Shown in pieces: positions 26,290-33,162 of a stretch of DNA of 48,042 nt. Position numbers and translations under genes: made by a program. The stretch is from Actinomycetes bacterium (GTDB lineage: Bacteria > Actinomycetota > JAHEXW01). Each line of letters starts with the position of its first letter. The first letter of the stretch is position 1. The DNA is taken from contig JAHEXW010000014.1 of the NCBI GenBank assembly GCA_023251915.1, positions 1 to 48,042 of the forward strand, written 5' to 3'. Below the pieces are notes generated by a model. That model was not told where the DNA came from. It saw only the letters and a program-made list of their open reading frames with translations, and made no database searches.

Positions 26290-27228
26290 CTAGAGCGACA
26301 CCGTCGGATGACCCTGTGGCAGAGGCAAGCTGCGCTGCCTATGACAACCAGCGCTGCATACTGTCGGGGTCGGAGCCGGCGGCGGAGTTACCACCGGAGG
26401 CGGAGTCGGGACTGGCGCCCCGCCAACGTTCGGGTGACCGGTAGGTAACGGTAAACTGCGCGGCACATGGCAGCCCGCGCTGCATGACGTAGGCGTCGGC
26501 GTTGGTGTGGGCGTCGGTGTGGGTGTGGGCGCGGGCGTGCCGCCTACATTCGGGTGACCCGCCGGCAAAGGCAAACTGCGCGGCACGTGGCAGCTCGCGC
26601 TGCACGACGCGGTAGGTGGCGGAGTTGCTCCGCCGCCGCCACCACTGGGCGCAGGTTTAACCGCCCCATAGGGATGACCGGGACCGGGAGTCGCGTTACG
26701 GGCCGCGTGACAGCCGGCGCTGCAGTACGAAGCACCGGAACTGTTGCTGCCGCCCGCTGCTGCTACGGCGCCGTATGGATGGCCGGGGCCGGGAGTCGCG
26801 CTACGAGCCGCGTGACAGCCAAAACTGCAGTAGCCGCCGCTTCCCTGCACGCCTGGAACCGCGCCGTATGGGTGGCCGGGTCCGGGAGTTCCGGCACGCG
26901 CCGCGTGACAACCCGAGCTGCAGAATGAACCGAAAGCTAGGCTGCCTCTGGCTGTGATTGCCGAGATCTTAATATGCCATCCGGGCGGGTCGTTCAACGG
27001 CATCTGCTTATGGCATTTCAGGCACAAGCCCGCCGCCCTCGCGCTGTCAAGCGCGGACAACTGGCCGCCTTTGGTGCGGGTAAGATATGTGAGATCAGCG
27101 AGGGTACGTTTCTGCCCGGCCAGCACTTGCGGCGCGGTCGCACCGCCGGATCGCCCGGCGAACGTCACTATCGCGGCAATCATGATGATCACCAGCAGAC
27201 CTATCGTCTTTCTTACTCTGTGACTCAT
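26290..27228 (-). CDS. Repeat protein with one CxxCH and six CxxxCH motifs, probable multihaem cytochrome
   Basis: A 312-residue exported or anchored protein. After a basic tip and one hydrophobic helix (about 8-25) comes CLKCH (69-73). Six units follow with CxxxCH at 103-108, 134-139, 169-174, 209-214, 249-254 and 291-296. Each Cys-His motif is followed 10-11 residues later by another His (WH at 84-85, then GHP at 118, 149, 184, 224, 264 and 306). Units 1-3 read CHAARxxTPGPGHPYGAV and units 4-6 CHxxRSLPLPxGHP, joined by Pro/Thr or Gly linkers. The paired histidines suggest bis-His haem, but three residues between the cysteines is not the normal haem motif, so metal binding is an alternative. 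ATG 27228 is chosen for its AGGAGG 7 nt upstream. Confidence 0.75.
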   Translation of the reverse strand: MSHRVRKTIGLLVIIMIAAIVTFAGRSGGATAPQVLAGQKRTLADLTYLTRTKGGQLSALDSARAAGLCLKCHKQMPLNDPPGWHIKISAITARGSLAFGSFCSSGCHAARAGTPGPGHPYGAVPGVQGSGGYCSFGCHAARSATPGPGHPYGAVAAAGGSNSSGASYCSAGCHAARNATPGPGHPYGAVKPAPSGGGGGATPPPTASCSASCHVPRSLPLPAGHPNVGGTPAPTPTPTPTPTPTPTSCSAGCHVPRSLPLPTGHPNVGGAPVPTPPPVVTPPPAPTPTVCSAGCHRQRSLPLPQGHPTVSL

Positions 27229-27303
27229 TGCCATACCTCCTGGCATATAGTCCTATGCGGATATTCTTATATATTTAATTATCGGACGGTTTTACCCAAA
27301 ACT

Positions 27304-27346
27304 CAAGTGAGCACTTGCATGCAGCCGACCGGCCTTATGCTAGAAT
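27304..27346 (+). promoter_or_regulatory. Palindrome and -10 box of a probably leaderless cvpA transcript
   Basis: CAAGTG-AG-CACTTG (27304-27317) is a perfect 6-bp inverted repeat. TAGAAT (27341-27346) follows and lies 6 bp before the ATG at 27353, so transcription would begin on or next to the start codon. No ribosome site is present. The -35 region is weak (TTGCAT at 27315, long spacer), fitting a regulated promoter with an operator over -35. Confidence 0.35.
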
Positions 27347-27352
27347 ATGCCT

Positions 27353-27868
27353 ATGAATTGGCTGGATTACGTCATCATCATCTTCTTCATTCTCAATTTT
27401 CTCGCGGGTTTGAGTAACGGGCTTGTGCACGGCCTGTTCGAGCTTGCGCGGCTCGTAATCTCGATCGCCGTGGCCGTAGTCGCTTTCCCGGCGGCGGCCT
27501 CTTTGATGCGATTGTTCGGCGTACCTTCGGTTCTTTCGTACTTCCTCGGTTTTCTGGCCGTGATGATTATTGTTCAAGTCGTCCTGGCGATTATCGGACG
27601 GCCCTGGGCAAGACGGATCAAGCGAACTATGAAAGACGCGGGAGTGCGGCCGCTCGACCGCCTGCTAGGGCCGATACCCCAGGTAATAATGGTGTCCATC
27701 AGTCTATCGTTCTTCTTGGCGCTGTTCCTGAGCTTTCCTATCTACACCCCCATCAAAACGGCAATCACCAATTCCAGGTACGGATCCTCGCTGGCCCAAC
27801 CGGCGTTGACCGTTCTGGCTAGTGTGAGCGATCAAGTAAAGCAAGATGTCAAAAGCTATTCTATTTGA
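27353..27868 (+). CDS. cvpA: CvpA-family membrane protein
   Basis: A 171-residue membrane protein with four helices. The N-terminus MNWLDYVIIIFFILNFLAGLSNGLVHGLFELARLV is the standard CvpA opening, and the middle helix pair (SYFLGFLAVMIIVQVVLAII) also fits. The family is linked to colicin V export and purine-related phenotypes, but its biochemical role is unclear. ATG 27347 is also possible; 27353 matches the family start and the probable leaderless transcript. It overlaps the HAD hydrolase gene by 23 nt. Confidence 0.8.
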   Translation: MNWLDYVIIIFFILNFLAGLSNGLVHGLFELARLVISIAVAVVAFPAAASLMRLFGVPSVLSYFLGFLAVMIIVQVVLAIIGRPWARRIKRTMKDAGVRPLDRLLGPIPQVIMVSISLSFFLALFLSFPIYTPIKTAITNSRYGSSLAQPALTVLASVSDQVKQDVKSYSI

Positions 27869-28544
27869 TCTCGACGGCACACTCCTGCCGCTGGAATTCA
27901 ACGATTTCATGCCGCGCTATTTCGGCGGCCTGCACACGGCATTTGTCTCCATGTTTCCCGACGGTTCCTTGCCTAAACTTGTTCTAGCGTCGACTGACGC
28001 CATGGTCAACAACGACGGCAGTCGCACAAATGCGGCCGCGTTTTGGATTGATTTTGGGAAGCGCATTGGTGCCTCCAGGCAAGAACTGGAGCCACTGTTC
28101 GAGTCCTTCTACCGCGACTCTTTCGGCTCTTTGGGAGAAGGCGTCGGCGCCTGGCCTGACGCCGCGACAGCAGTAGCGGCCGCGCGCCGGCAAGGCGCGA
28201 CGGTCGTGCTCGCCACCAATCCGGTTTTTCCAAGAGAGGCGATTGAGCATCGTTTGCGGTGGGCCGGGCTGGAACCGGCAGCTTTTGATCTTATTACTGA
28301 CTACGAAAACATGCGTTACGCCAAGCCAAATCCGGGATACTATGGCCAGATTGCCGCTGATATCGGTGTTCCCGGGTCATCATGCCTGATGGTCGGCAAC
28401 GATGTCAGACTAGACTTAGAGCCGGCTCGAGAGGTGGGAATGAAGACCTTTATGGTGCGCAGCGAATATTCTGACTATGGTCCGGACGGCTTCGCCGCCG
28501 ACTACGAGGGCACTCTCAAGGACTTGATAGGGTTTCTAAGCTAG
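27846..28544 (+). CDS. HAD-superfamily hydrolase
   Basis: A 232-residue haloacid-dehalogenase-fold phosphatase. Motif I is FDLDGTLLP (nucleophile Asp8, acid/base Asp10), motif II lies in VVLATNPVFP, motif III is the Lys of RYAKPNPGYY, and motif IV is MVGNDVRLDLEPA. A helical cap occupies about residues 15-95. Such enzymes usually dephosphorylate small metabolites; the substrate is not predictable. It is co-transcribed with cvpA by overlap and convergent with the next gene (9-nt overlap of 3' ends). Confidence 0.85.
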   Translation: MSKAILFDLDGTLLPLEFNDFMPRYFGGLHTAFVSMFPDGSLPKLVLASTDAMVNNDGSRTNAAAFWIDFGKRIGASRQELEPLFESFYRDSFGSLGEGVGAWPDAATAVAAARRQGATVVLATNPVFPREAIEHRLRWAGLEPAAFDLITDYENMRYAKPNPGYYGQIAADIGVPGSSCLMVGNDVRLDLEPAREVGMKTFMVRSEYSDYGPDGFAADYEGTLKDLIGFLS

Positions 28545-29096
28545 GACTTCCACAAGCGTGTAGATGCCGAACCCTATGAAAATCGCGGCCGACACAAGCT
28601 TAATTACGCGCTCCGGCAATTTCTTCCCGGCCACAATCCCAACTGCGATCGCCAGGCCGTCAGCAATGACCATGCCGAGTGTCGAGCCTAGCCAAACGCC
28701 CACCCAGGAACCGTATTGCGCCGCTAAGGAAATGGTCGCTAACTGAGTCTTGTCCCCCAATTCCGCCAGGAAGAACGCTAAAGCGACTGTCAGCATCGGC
28801 CCGAACCTGCCGCTCGCGGTTTCCGCACCATCCAGCTTGTCGCCACGCAAGGTCCACAATCCGAAGGCGATGAAAGACAGCCCGACCAGAATCTTTATGT
28901 AGCGCATTGGGATCAGCGCACTGGTTTCTCGACCGATCGCGACAGATAAGAGATGGACAACGAGAGTTGCTAGAAACACACCCGTGATGACTTTCCATGG
29001 TTTGTATTTTGTCGCGAAAGACAGCGCCACCAACTGGGTCTTGTCGCCCATTTCGGCGGCGGTAATGAAGAATAAGGAGGCCCAGAAACCGGCCAT
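28536..29096 (-). CDS. GDT1/TMEM165-family cation transporter (MneA-like)
   Basis: A 186-residue membrane protein of six helices made of two repeats, each with the family signature: EMGDKTQLVAL (about 14-24) and ELGDKTQLATI (about 111-121). The acidic residues of the E-x-G-D-K-T motifs bind the cation. Bacterial members export Mn2+, and eukaryotic ones move Ca2+/Mn2+. The ATG directly follows the stop of the pseudouridine synthase gene, giving a leftward run with msrA and that gene. Confidence 0.88.
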   Translation of the reverse strand: MAGFWASLFFITAAEMGDKTQLVALSFATKYKPWKVITGVFLATLVVHLLSVAIGRETSALIPMRYIKILVGLSFIAFGLWTLRGDKLDGAETASGRFGPMLTVALAFFLAELGDKTQLATISLAAQYGSWVGVWLGSTLGMVIADGLAIAVGIVAGKKLPERVIKLVSAAIFIGFGIYTLVEVLA

Positions 29097-29798
29097 CTAG
29101 TGCCCCGTCTCCGGCTTCACCAGGCCTTCAACCTCGGCGCTTGTCAAAACGCGAAAGCCGCCTTCCGGCAATTCTCCCAACTCCAGCGAGCCGATGCGTG
29201 TCCGTGCAAGATACGTAGTTTTCTTGCCGAAGTAGGCCGCGAACCGCCGCACGACTCGCTTGCGGCCCTCGTGGATGACAATCCGGTATGTTTTGCCGCC
29301 CGCCGGCTCAAACCTATCGGGCACAAGCGGCCCGTCCGCCAGTACCACTCCCGCGCGCGCCTCCGCGGCTTGGTCGGGCGTAAAACCAGTGTCCGTCGTT
29401 AAGAGATACTCTTTGGCTTTTTCGAAGCTGGGGTGGGTCAGCTGTTGTGTCAGGCGACCGTCGTTGGTCATTACCAATAATCCTGACGTGTCCCTGTCTA
29501 GGCGCCCTACAGGCCATACGGGAGGGTCGGCAGGCACAAGCTCGGTTACCAAATGAGCCGCGTGCTTATCCTCTCGAGAACACGTGTAGCCGACCGGCTT
29601 ATGCAAAGCGTAATAGACTAGCTCCCGGGGGGCCGCCTCCTCACCGTTAACGGTGACTTTGTCAGCTTCGGGATCGACATTATGGGCGGGGTCGGTGATT
29701 ATCTCGCCATTGACGGCGACTACCCCGCTGCGCACGATCTGCTCGCAGGCCCGGCGTGACCCGCGTCCGCAGGACGCCAGATATTTTGCCAACCGCAT
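29097..29798 (-). CDS. RluB/RsuA-family rRNA pseudouridine synthase
   Basis: A 233-residue enzyme. The N-terminal S4 RNA-binding domain (MRLAKYLASCGRGSRRACEQIVRSGVVAVNG) is followed by the catalytic domain with YYALHKPVGYTCS and the catalytic Asp in PVGRLDRDTSGLLVMTNDG. Members isomerise a specific uridine in 23S or 16S rRNA; RluB-type (23S U2605) is the most common assignment in similar genomes, but the target is not proven. It lies directly after msrA with no gap. Confidence 0.9.
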   Translation of the reverse strand: MRLAKYLASCGRGSRRACEQIVRSGVVAVNGEIITDPAHNVDPEADKVTVNGEEAAPRELVYYALHKPVGYTCSREDKHAAHLVTELVPADPPVWPVGRLDRDTSGLLVMTNDGRLTQQLTHPSFEKAKEYLLTTDTGFTPDQAAEARAGVVLADGPLVPDRFEPAGGKTYRIVIHEGRKRVVRRFAAYFGKKTTYLARTRIGSLELGELPEGGFRVLTSAEVEGLVKPETGH

Positions 29799-30227
29799 CT
29801 AGACACGGCCTTTCATCTTCGTATAGTACTGTTGATGGTATTCCTCGGCACGATAAAATGGTCCTGCCGCCTCGATGCGTACGCGCAACGGCCGCAGCCG
29901 GTGCGCCGGTTGCGCCGCTTTGGATTCCAGCGCCAATTTCATTTGGTCAGGACTGGTCGTAAATATCGCCGATTCATATTGCGTCATGTACGCCCCCGAG
30001 TGATCCCGGAACCCCCAAAAATGGTGCAGCAGGTCATCGTACGTGATAATTGCCGGGTCGTATGTGATATTAATTGATTCCGTATGCCCATCCAGAGCAT
30101 GGTAGGTCGGATTGACACTCGTGCCTCCCGTGTAGCCTACTTCTGTGCCGGTGACCCCGGCCAGCGAAGAGAAATACCTCTCCACGCCCCAGAATCACCC
30201 CAGTGAGAATATTGCGTGCTCTTCCAT
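29799..30227 (-). CDS. msrA: Peptide methionine sulfoxide reductase MsrA with selenocysteine (in-frame UGA)
   Basis: Read from the ATG at 30227, which has GGAGG at ideal spacing, the frame runs MEEHAIFSLG-UGA-FWGVERYF and continues without further stops to 29799 (143 codons). The UGA at 30195-30197 occupies exactly the catalytic Cys of the invariant MsrA motif GCFWG, so selenocysteine is the natural reading. Downstream family motifs are intact: TEVGYTGG, NPTYHAL, GHTESINI, TQYESAIF and the C-terminal YRAEEYHQQYYTK. The protein reduces methionine-S-sulfoxide. A hairpin with a G-starting loop lies 17 nt after the UGA. A gene caller would start at GTG 30185 and lose the active site. Confidence 0.88.
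30166..30183 (-). promoter_or_regulatory. SECIS-like hairpin within msrA
   Basis: On the minus strand GGAGAG (30183-30178) pairs with CTCTTC (30171-30166), one pair being G-U, around the loop GTATTT. The loop begins with G-U and is 17 nt after the UGA. Known bacterial SECIS elements place a loop G about 16-37 nt behind the UGA on a short stem. The fit is good but the stem is short. Confidence 0.55.
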
Positions 30228-30239
30228 CTTTACCTCCAG

Positions 30240-30422
30240 TTACTCGATCCGATTGCGGCCCGCGCCTTTGGCGCGGTATAAAGCCTGATCTGCGTGAGCC
30301 AGCAGCGCGTCGCGCTGGGTCCCGTCGTCCGCGTAGACAGCCACTCCGCTGGATAGAGTGATTGTTCCCAAGGCCGCGCCCCCGGCCTCTATCCTAGCCG
30401 CCGTCGGGTTAACCTGATTCAC
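30240..30422 (-). pseudogene. Remnant of a GGDEF (diguanylate cyclase) domain
   Basis: The 60 residues match only the C-terminal third of a GGDEF domain: ITLSSGVAVYADDGTQRDALLAHADQALYRAKGAGRNRIE. The GG(D/E)EF active site and everything before it are missing, and an in-frame TAG lies 9 nt upstream of the GTG. It therefore looks like a gene fragment left after a deletion. It lies 12 nt before the msrA start, and may mark a rearrangement border. Confidence 0.75.
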
Positions 30423-30444
30423 GCCCCAATTCTAGCACATGCAA

Positions 30445-30474
30445 AAAAAGGCGCCCCTCGTGGGGCGCCTTTTT
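30445..30474. terminator. Bidirectional rho-independent terminator
   Basis: AAAAAGGCGCCCC-TCGT-GGGGCGCCTTTTT: an 8-bp GC-only stem with a tetraloop, flanked by A5 and T5 runs, so it works on either strand. It ends the leftward receiver/ABC operon (30491-32975) before the GGDEF remnant. Confidence 0.9.
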
Positions 30475-30490
30475 CTCGGTACGTTTACTG

Positions 30491-31219
30491 TCAGGCGACA
30501 GCCTCGTCAGCGTTATCGGCCGCCGCTCGACCGTCGTCGATGACCGCCCCATCTCGCATCGTGATAATGCGGTCGCAAGCCTCGCCGACTTCCGGGTTGT
30601 GAGTAACTAGGACAAACGTCGTTCCCGTTGTCTTGTTGATATGCCGCATCATGGCCACGATCTCTTGCGAGCTGGCTGTATCCAGGTCACCGGTCGGTTC
30701 GTCGCCCAAAATCACGGCCGGCTTGTTAACCATGGCCCGGGCAATGGCCACTCGCTGTTGCTGACCACCCGACAGCTCGCTGGGCGCATGGCGCAGCCGA
30801 TCACCCAGACCGACCTTAATGAGCGCCTCTTCCGCCATTTGGCTGGCCTCCTTGCGAGACTTACCGGCGTACTCGGCCGCCAGAGCTACGTTCTCCAAGG
30901 CCGACAGTGTCGGAACCAGGTTGAACCCCTGGAAGATGAAACCGATTTCTTGGCTGCGCAGCCGTGCCAAGTGTCCGTTGACTAGCGTGTCGACCCGCCT
31001 GCCGGACAGAGTGACCTCGCCGGAATCCGGCTTGTCCAAGCATCCCAACATATGCATCATCGTGGATTTACCCGACCCGGACGGCCCCATGATGGCGACC
31101 ATTTCCCCAGACTCGATGCTGACCGTGGTACCGCGTAACGCGTGCACGTGATTGTCCTTGCCTAACTGATACATTTTGGCGACATTCGTCGCTTCGATAA
31201 TCGCTGTCACGTTAATCAC
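30491..31219 (-). CDS. MacB/LolD-type ABC transporter ATPase
   Basis: A 242-residue ATPase with Walker A GPSGSGKST, Q-loop IFQGFNLVPTLSALENV, signature LSGGQQQRVAIARAM, Walker B VILGDEPTGDLD and the switch region VLVTHNPEVGE. The phrase FIFQGFNLVP is typical of MacB/LolD/FtsE-like ATPases that drive mechanotransmission exporters rather than importers. Partner permease lies immediately upstream (4 nt). The C-terminal tail is Ala-rich. Function probably export or extraction of a lipid, peptide or drug. Confidence 0.92.
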   Translation of the reverse strand: MINVTAIIEATNVAKMYQLGKDNHVHALRGTTVSIESGEMVAIMGPSGSGKSTMMHMLGCLDKPDSGEVTLSGRRVDTLVNGHLARLRSQEIGFIFQGFNLVPTLSALENVALAAEYAGKSRKEASQMAEEALIKVGLGDRLRHAPSELSGGQQQRVAIARAMVNKPAVILGDEPTGDLDTASSQEIVAMMRHINKTTGTTFVLVTHNPEVGEACDRIITMRDGAVIDDGRAAADNADEAVA

Positions 31220-31223
31220 TCCT

Positions 31224-32384
31224 CTATTCGTAACGTAAGGCGGCGACCGGGCTCAACCGGGCCGCGTGATAGGACGGATACAAACCGCTTAAGACACCCA
31301 GCACTAAGGCAAAACTCAGCGACCCGGCAATCAGGCGCGTCGTCAGTAGGAACAGCGGGGTGCCGGTGTTGCCGGAATTAGCGGCGAACACGAACAGCGC
31401 CCCGAACAACAGACCCATGAATCCGCCGATCAACGCGATGACGGCCGATTCGGCCAAGAACTGGCGGACGATGGCTCGCTTGGTCGCGCCTATCGCCTTA
31501 CGGATACCGATCTCCCTGGTCCGCTCGGAGACGGCCATTGTCATTGTATTTACGACCGACAAACCGCCCACCAAGAGTGAAATCATGGCGATACCGAAGA
31601 TTATGGACGTGAATATCTTGGTCGAGCTCGCAATCTGCTCTTGGAAAGCCTTCGGGCCGGTTGCCGTGAAGTTAGGGAATTGCTTGTTGATTCGCTTGGC
31701 GACCGTCTCGGGATTCTGGCCTTTCTTGATGTATATCGTTAACCCGGTTGCCACTGTCGCCGGATCGACTTTGTCCCGCAGCATTACAGGCAACTGCTTC
31801 ACGTACATGTCTTGAATGTCATGCAAAGACACTACAATCTCGGAATCAGGCGCGGTGAGTGTTTTGTCCATTATGCCGACGACCCTGAAGGTCTCGCCGC
31901 GAACTTTGATATTGCTTCCGACCTTTGCGTTCAACTTCTTAACCATGTCCGCGCCGACGACCGCGGCGCCATTTTCTCCCGGTTTTATATCGCGACCCTC
32001 GGCATAAGTGATCTTGAATGATTCGAGCCCCTTGCCCCTACCGTCAATGCCGCCTATCATCGGAGGGACGCCCATATTTACTGATCCGCCCTTGGGATCT
32101 TGCAGCAGCATGATCGATGCCGACGCCCTGGCTACCCCGTCGACCTTTTCGACCTCTTTGACGGTTTTCGTAGACAGCGGTTCAGTTCCCAGACTCATGG
32201 CCCCGCCCTTACCGGCCGTCATTGTCACTTTGTCGCCGTAATACTTAGTGCCGCCGTCGACCAGCAGCGTGATCTTCTCAGCCATCGCGCCCATGACGAT
32301 CAAGGCGAACACACCGATCATTATGCCGCTTATGGTGAGGATTGCCCTCATCTTTCTCCGAAATATGTTCCTTATCGTTCTCAT
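31224..32384 (-). CDS. MacB/FtsX-like ABC transporter permease
   Basis: A 386-residue permease with the MacB layout: one N-terminal helix (about 10-30), a periplasmic-type domain (about 40-250), then three helices at the C-terminus with SERTREIGIRKAIGATKRAIVRQFLAES between the second and third. YHAARLSPVAALRYE closes the protein, as in most family members. No MacA-type adaptor is encoded here, as is common in single-membrane bacteria. AGGAGG precedes the ATG. Together with the ATPase it forms one exporter. Confidence 0.9.
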   Translation of the reverse strand: MRTIRNIFRRKMRAILTISGIMIGVFALIVMGAMAEKITLLVDGGTKYYGDKVTMTAGKGGAMSLGTEPLSTKTVKEVEKVDGVARASASIMLLQDPKGGSVNMGVPPMIGGIDGRGKGLESFKITYAEGRDIKPGENGAAVVGADMVKKLNAKVGSNIKVRGETFRVVGIMDKTLTAPDSEIVVSLHDIQDMYVKQLPVMLRDKVDPATVATGLTIYIKKGQNPETVAKRINKQFPNFTATGPKAFQEQIASSTKIFTSIIFGIAMISLLVGGLSVVNTMTMAVSERTREIGIRKAIGATKRAIVRQFLAESAVIALIGGFMGLLFGALFVFAANSGNTGTPLFLLTTRLIAGSLSFALVLGVLSGLYPSYHAARLSPVAALRYE

Positions 32385-32412
32385 CTCACTTGCCTCCTAA
32401 TAAGATTCTTGA

Positions 32413-32583
32413 TTAATGGATAAACTTAATGTAGACCCAGTACCCGGCCGCCCACATCGCCAAGCCGGCGATCAAGCCCGGAATCGCGCTGGCCAGACCT
32501 TTTTGCGTCACGCCCGTGACGCCGCCCCCCAGGGCCAGCAGGCCTCAGCCATACAACGAAACGACTAGCAACCACCACCACAT
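32413..32583 (-). CDS. Small membrane protein with an in-frame UGA (candidate selenoprotein)
   Basis: The ATG at 32583 overlaps the receiver stop (TAATG) and follows GGAGGGAGCGAG, so initiation here is credible. The frame encodes MWWWLLVVSLYG, a UGA (32545-32547), then 43 more codons: GLLALGGGVTGVTQKG, SAIPGLIAGLAMWAAG and YWVYIKFIH, ending in TAA. Both sides of the UGA read as membrane helices and the Gly-rich middle weakly recalls small TMEM14-type proteins. A perfect hairpin (32505-32522) lies 29 nt after the UGA. Readings: selenocysteine insertion, a TGG-to-TGA mutation or sequencing error, or a 12-residue Trp-rich leader peptide. Use of UGA as a normal stop elsewhere in the window excludes general recoding. 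Confidence 0.5.
32505..32522 (-). promoter_or_regulatory. SECIS-like hairpin in the UGA-containing small gene
   Basis: GCGTCAC and GTGACGC form a perfect 7-bp stem with loop GGGC. On the minus strand the first loop G lies 30 nt from the UGA, inside the window used by bacterial SECIS elements. No T-tract follows, so it is not a terminator for the leftward genes. Confidence 0.4.
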
Positions 32584-32975
32584 TACTCGCTCCCTCCTTC
32601 CCGACACTTCGAGAAACTTCTACGGAGAACACCCAGCAACTTCTCCGGGCCGTCCCCTTTACAGACAAATGCGTCCACACCGGCCGACAGAGCCGCGGTT
32701 TGAGCGTCGGGGCGAGAGCTAAGCGCGACAACCACAACGCCCGGCCGGTGAATACTCAGCACACTGGCGACGTCGTCGCGCATGGCGGCTAATCCCGGCA
32801 ACTCCCAATCCAGCAGAATCAAGTCCGGCTGGACCGCCTGGGTCCGCCTGACCAGCTCCACCGCGTCATTCGCTTCGGTAACACAGGCGTCTACCGCTTG
32901 CTCGGCCGTTAAGGCCAAAGCAGAGCGAATTTCGGCTTGGTCGTCGGCGATAAGGATCTTCATCTTGTTCAACAT
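32583..32975 (-). CDS. Stand-alone response-regulator receiver domain
   Basis: A 130-residue single receiver domain with no output domain. The acidic pair is D11/D12 (ILIADDQ), the phosphoacceptor D56 (LILLDWELPG), the Thr/Ser switch is in VVALSSRPD and the Lys is in AFVCKGDGP. It could act by protein contact with the ABC exporter or with the triple-GAF kinase encoded divergently next door (187 bp away). The ATG at 32975 has TTAGGAG 6 nt upstream. Its stop overlaps the UGA-containing small gene. Confidence 0.88.
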   Translation of the reverse strand: MLNKMKILIADDQAEIRSALALTAEQAVDACVTEANDAVELVRRTQAVQPDLILLDWELPGLAAMRDDVASVLSIHRPGVVVVALSSRPDAQTAALSAGVDAFVCKGDGPEKLLGVLRRSFSKCREGGSE

Positions 32976-33063
32976 TTTGTCTCCTAACTGTGTTGTTCCT
33001 TCCGTGCAATGCCAGTATCTCTCGGACGGCGATACCCCCGCATCAGGCGTTGCGCCAGTCTTT

Positions 33064-33085
33064 TACCTAGCCTAAGGACTAGGTA
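33064..33085. promoter_or_regulatory. Palindrome TACCTAG-N8-CTAGGTA between divergent operons
   Basis: A perfect 7-bp inverted repeat with an 8-bp spacer (CCTAAGGA, itself nearly symmetric) lies midway between the lone receiver gene and the histidine kinase gene. About 30 bp downstream are TATGCT/TAGTAT -10-like boxes without a good -35, as at activator-dependent promoters. The NarL-type regulator encoded at 35442 is the obvious candidate to bind here. Confidence 0.4.
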
Positions 33086-33162
33086 TCGGGCGGTAGGAGT
33101 ATGCGCGACCCGTATGCTAGTATGTTGATTAATCACTTTATCGAGGCCGCAAAGAGGTCAAA

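Noticed and set aside
26339-26605. Alternative-frame ORF and minisatellite within the CxxxCH gene
   Set aside because: The frames arise from the repetitive Pro/Thr and Gly codons of the real gene; the repeats are coding units, not a CRISPR array or a separate gene.
29799-30185. msrA as a truncated pseudogene starting at GTG 30185
   Set aside because: The sequence upstream of the UGA continues the MsrA N-terminus in frame to an ATG with a perfect ribosome site, and the UGA falls exactly on the catalytic Cys; decay would not choose that position.
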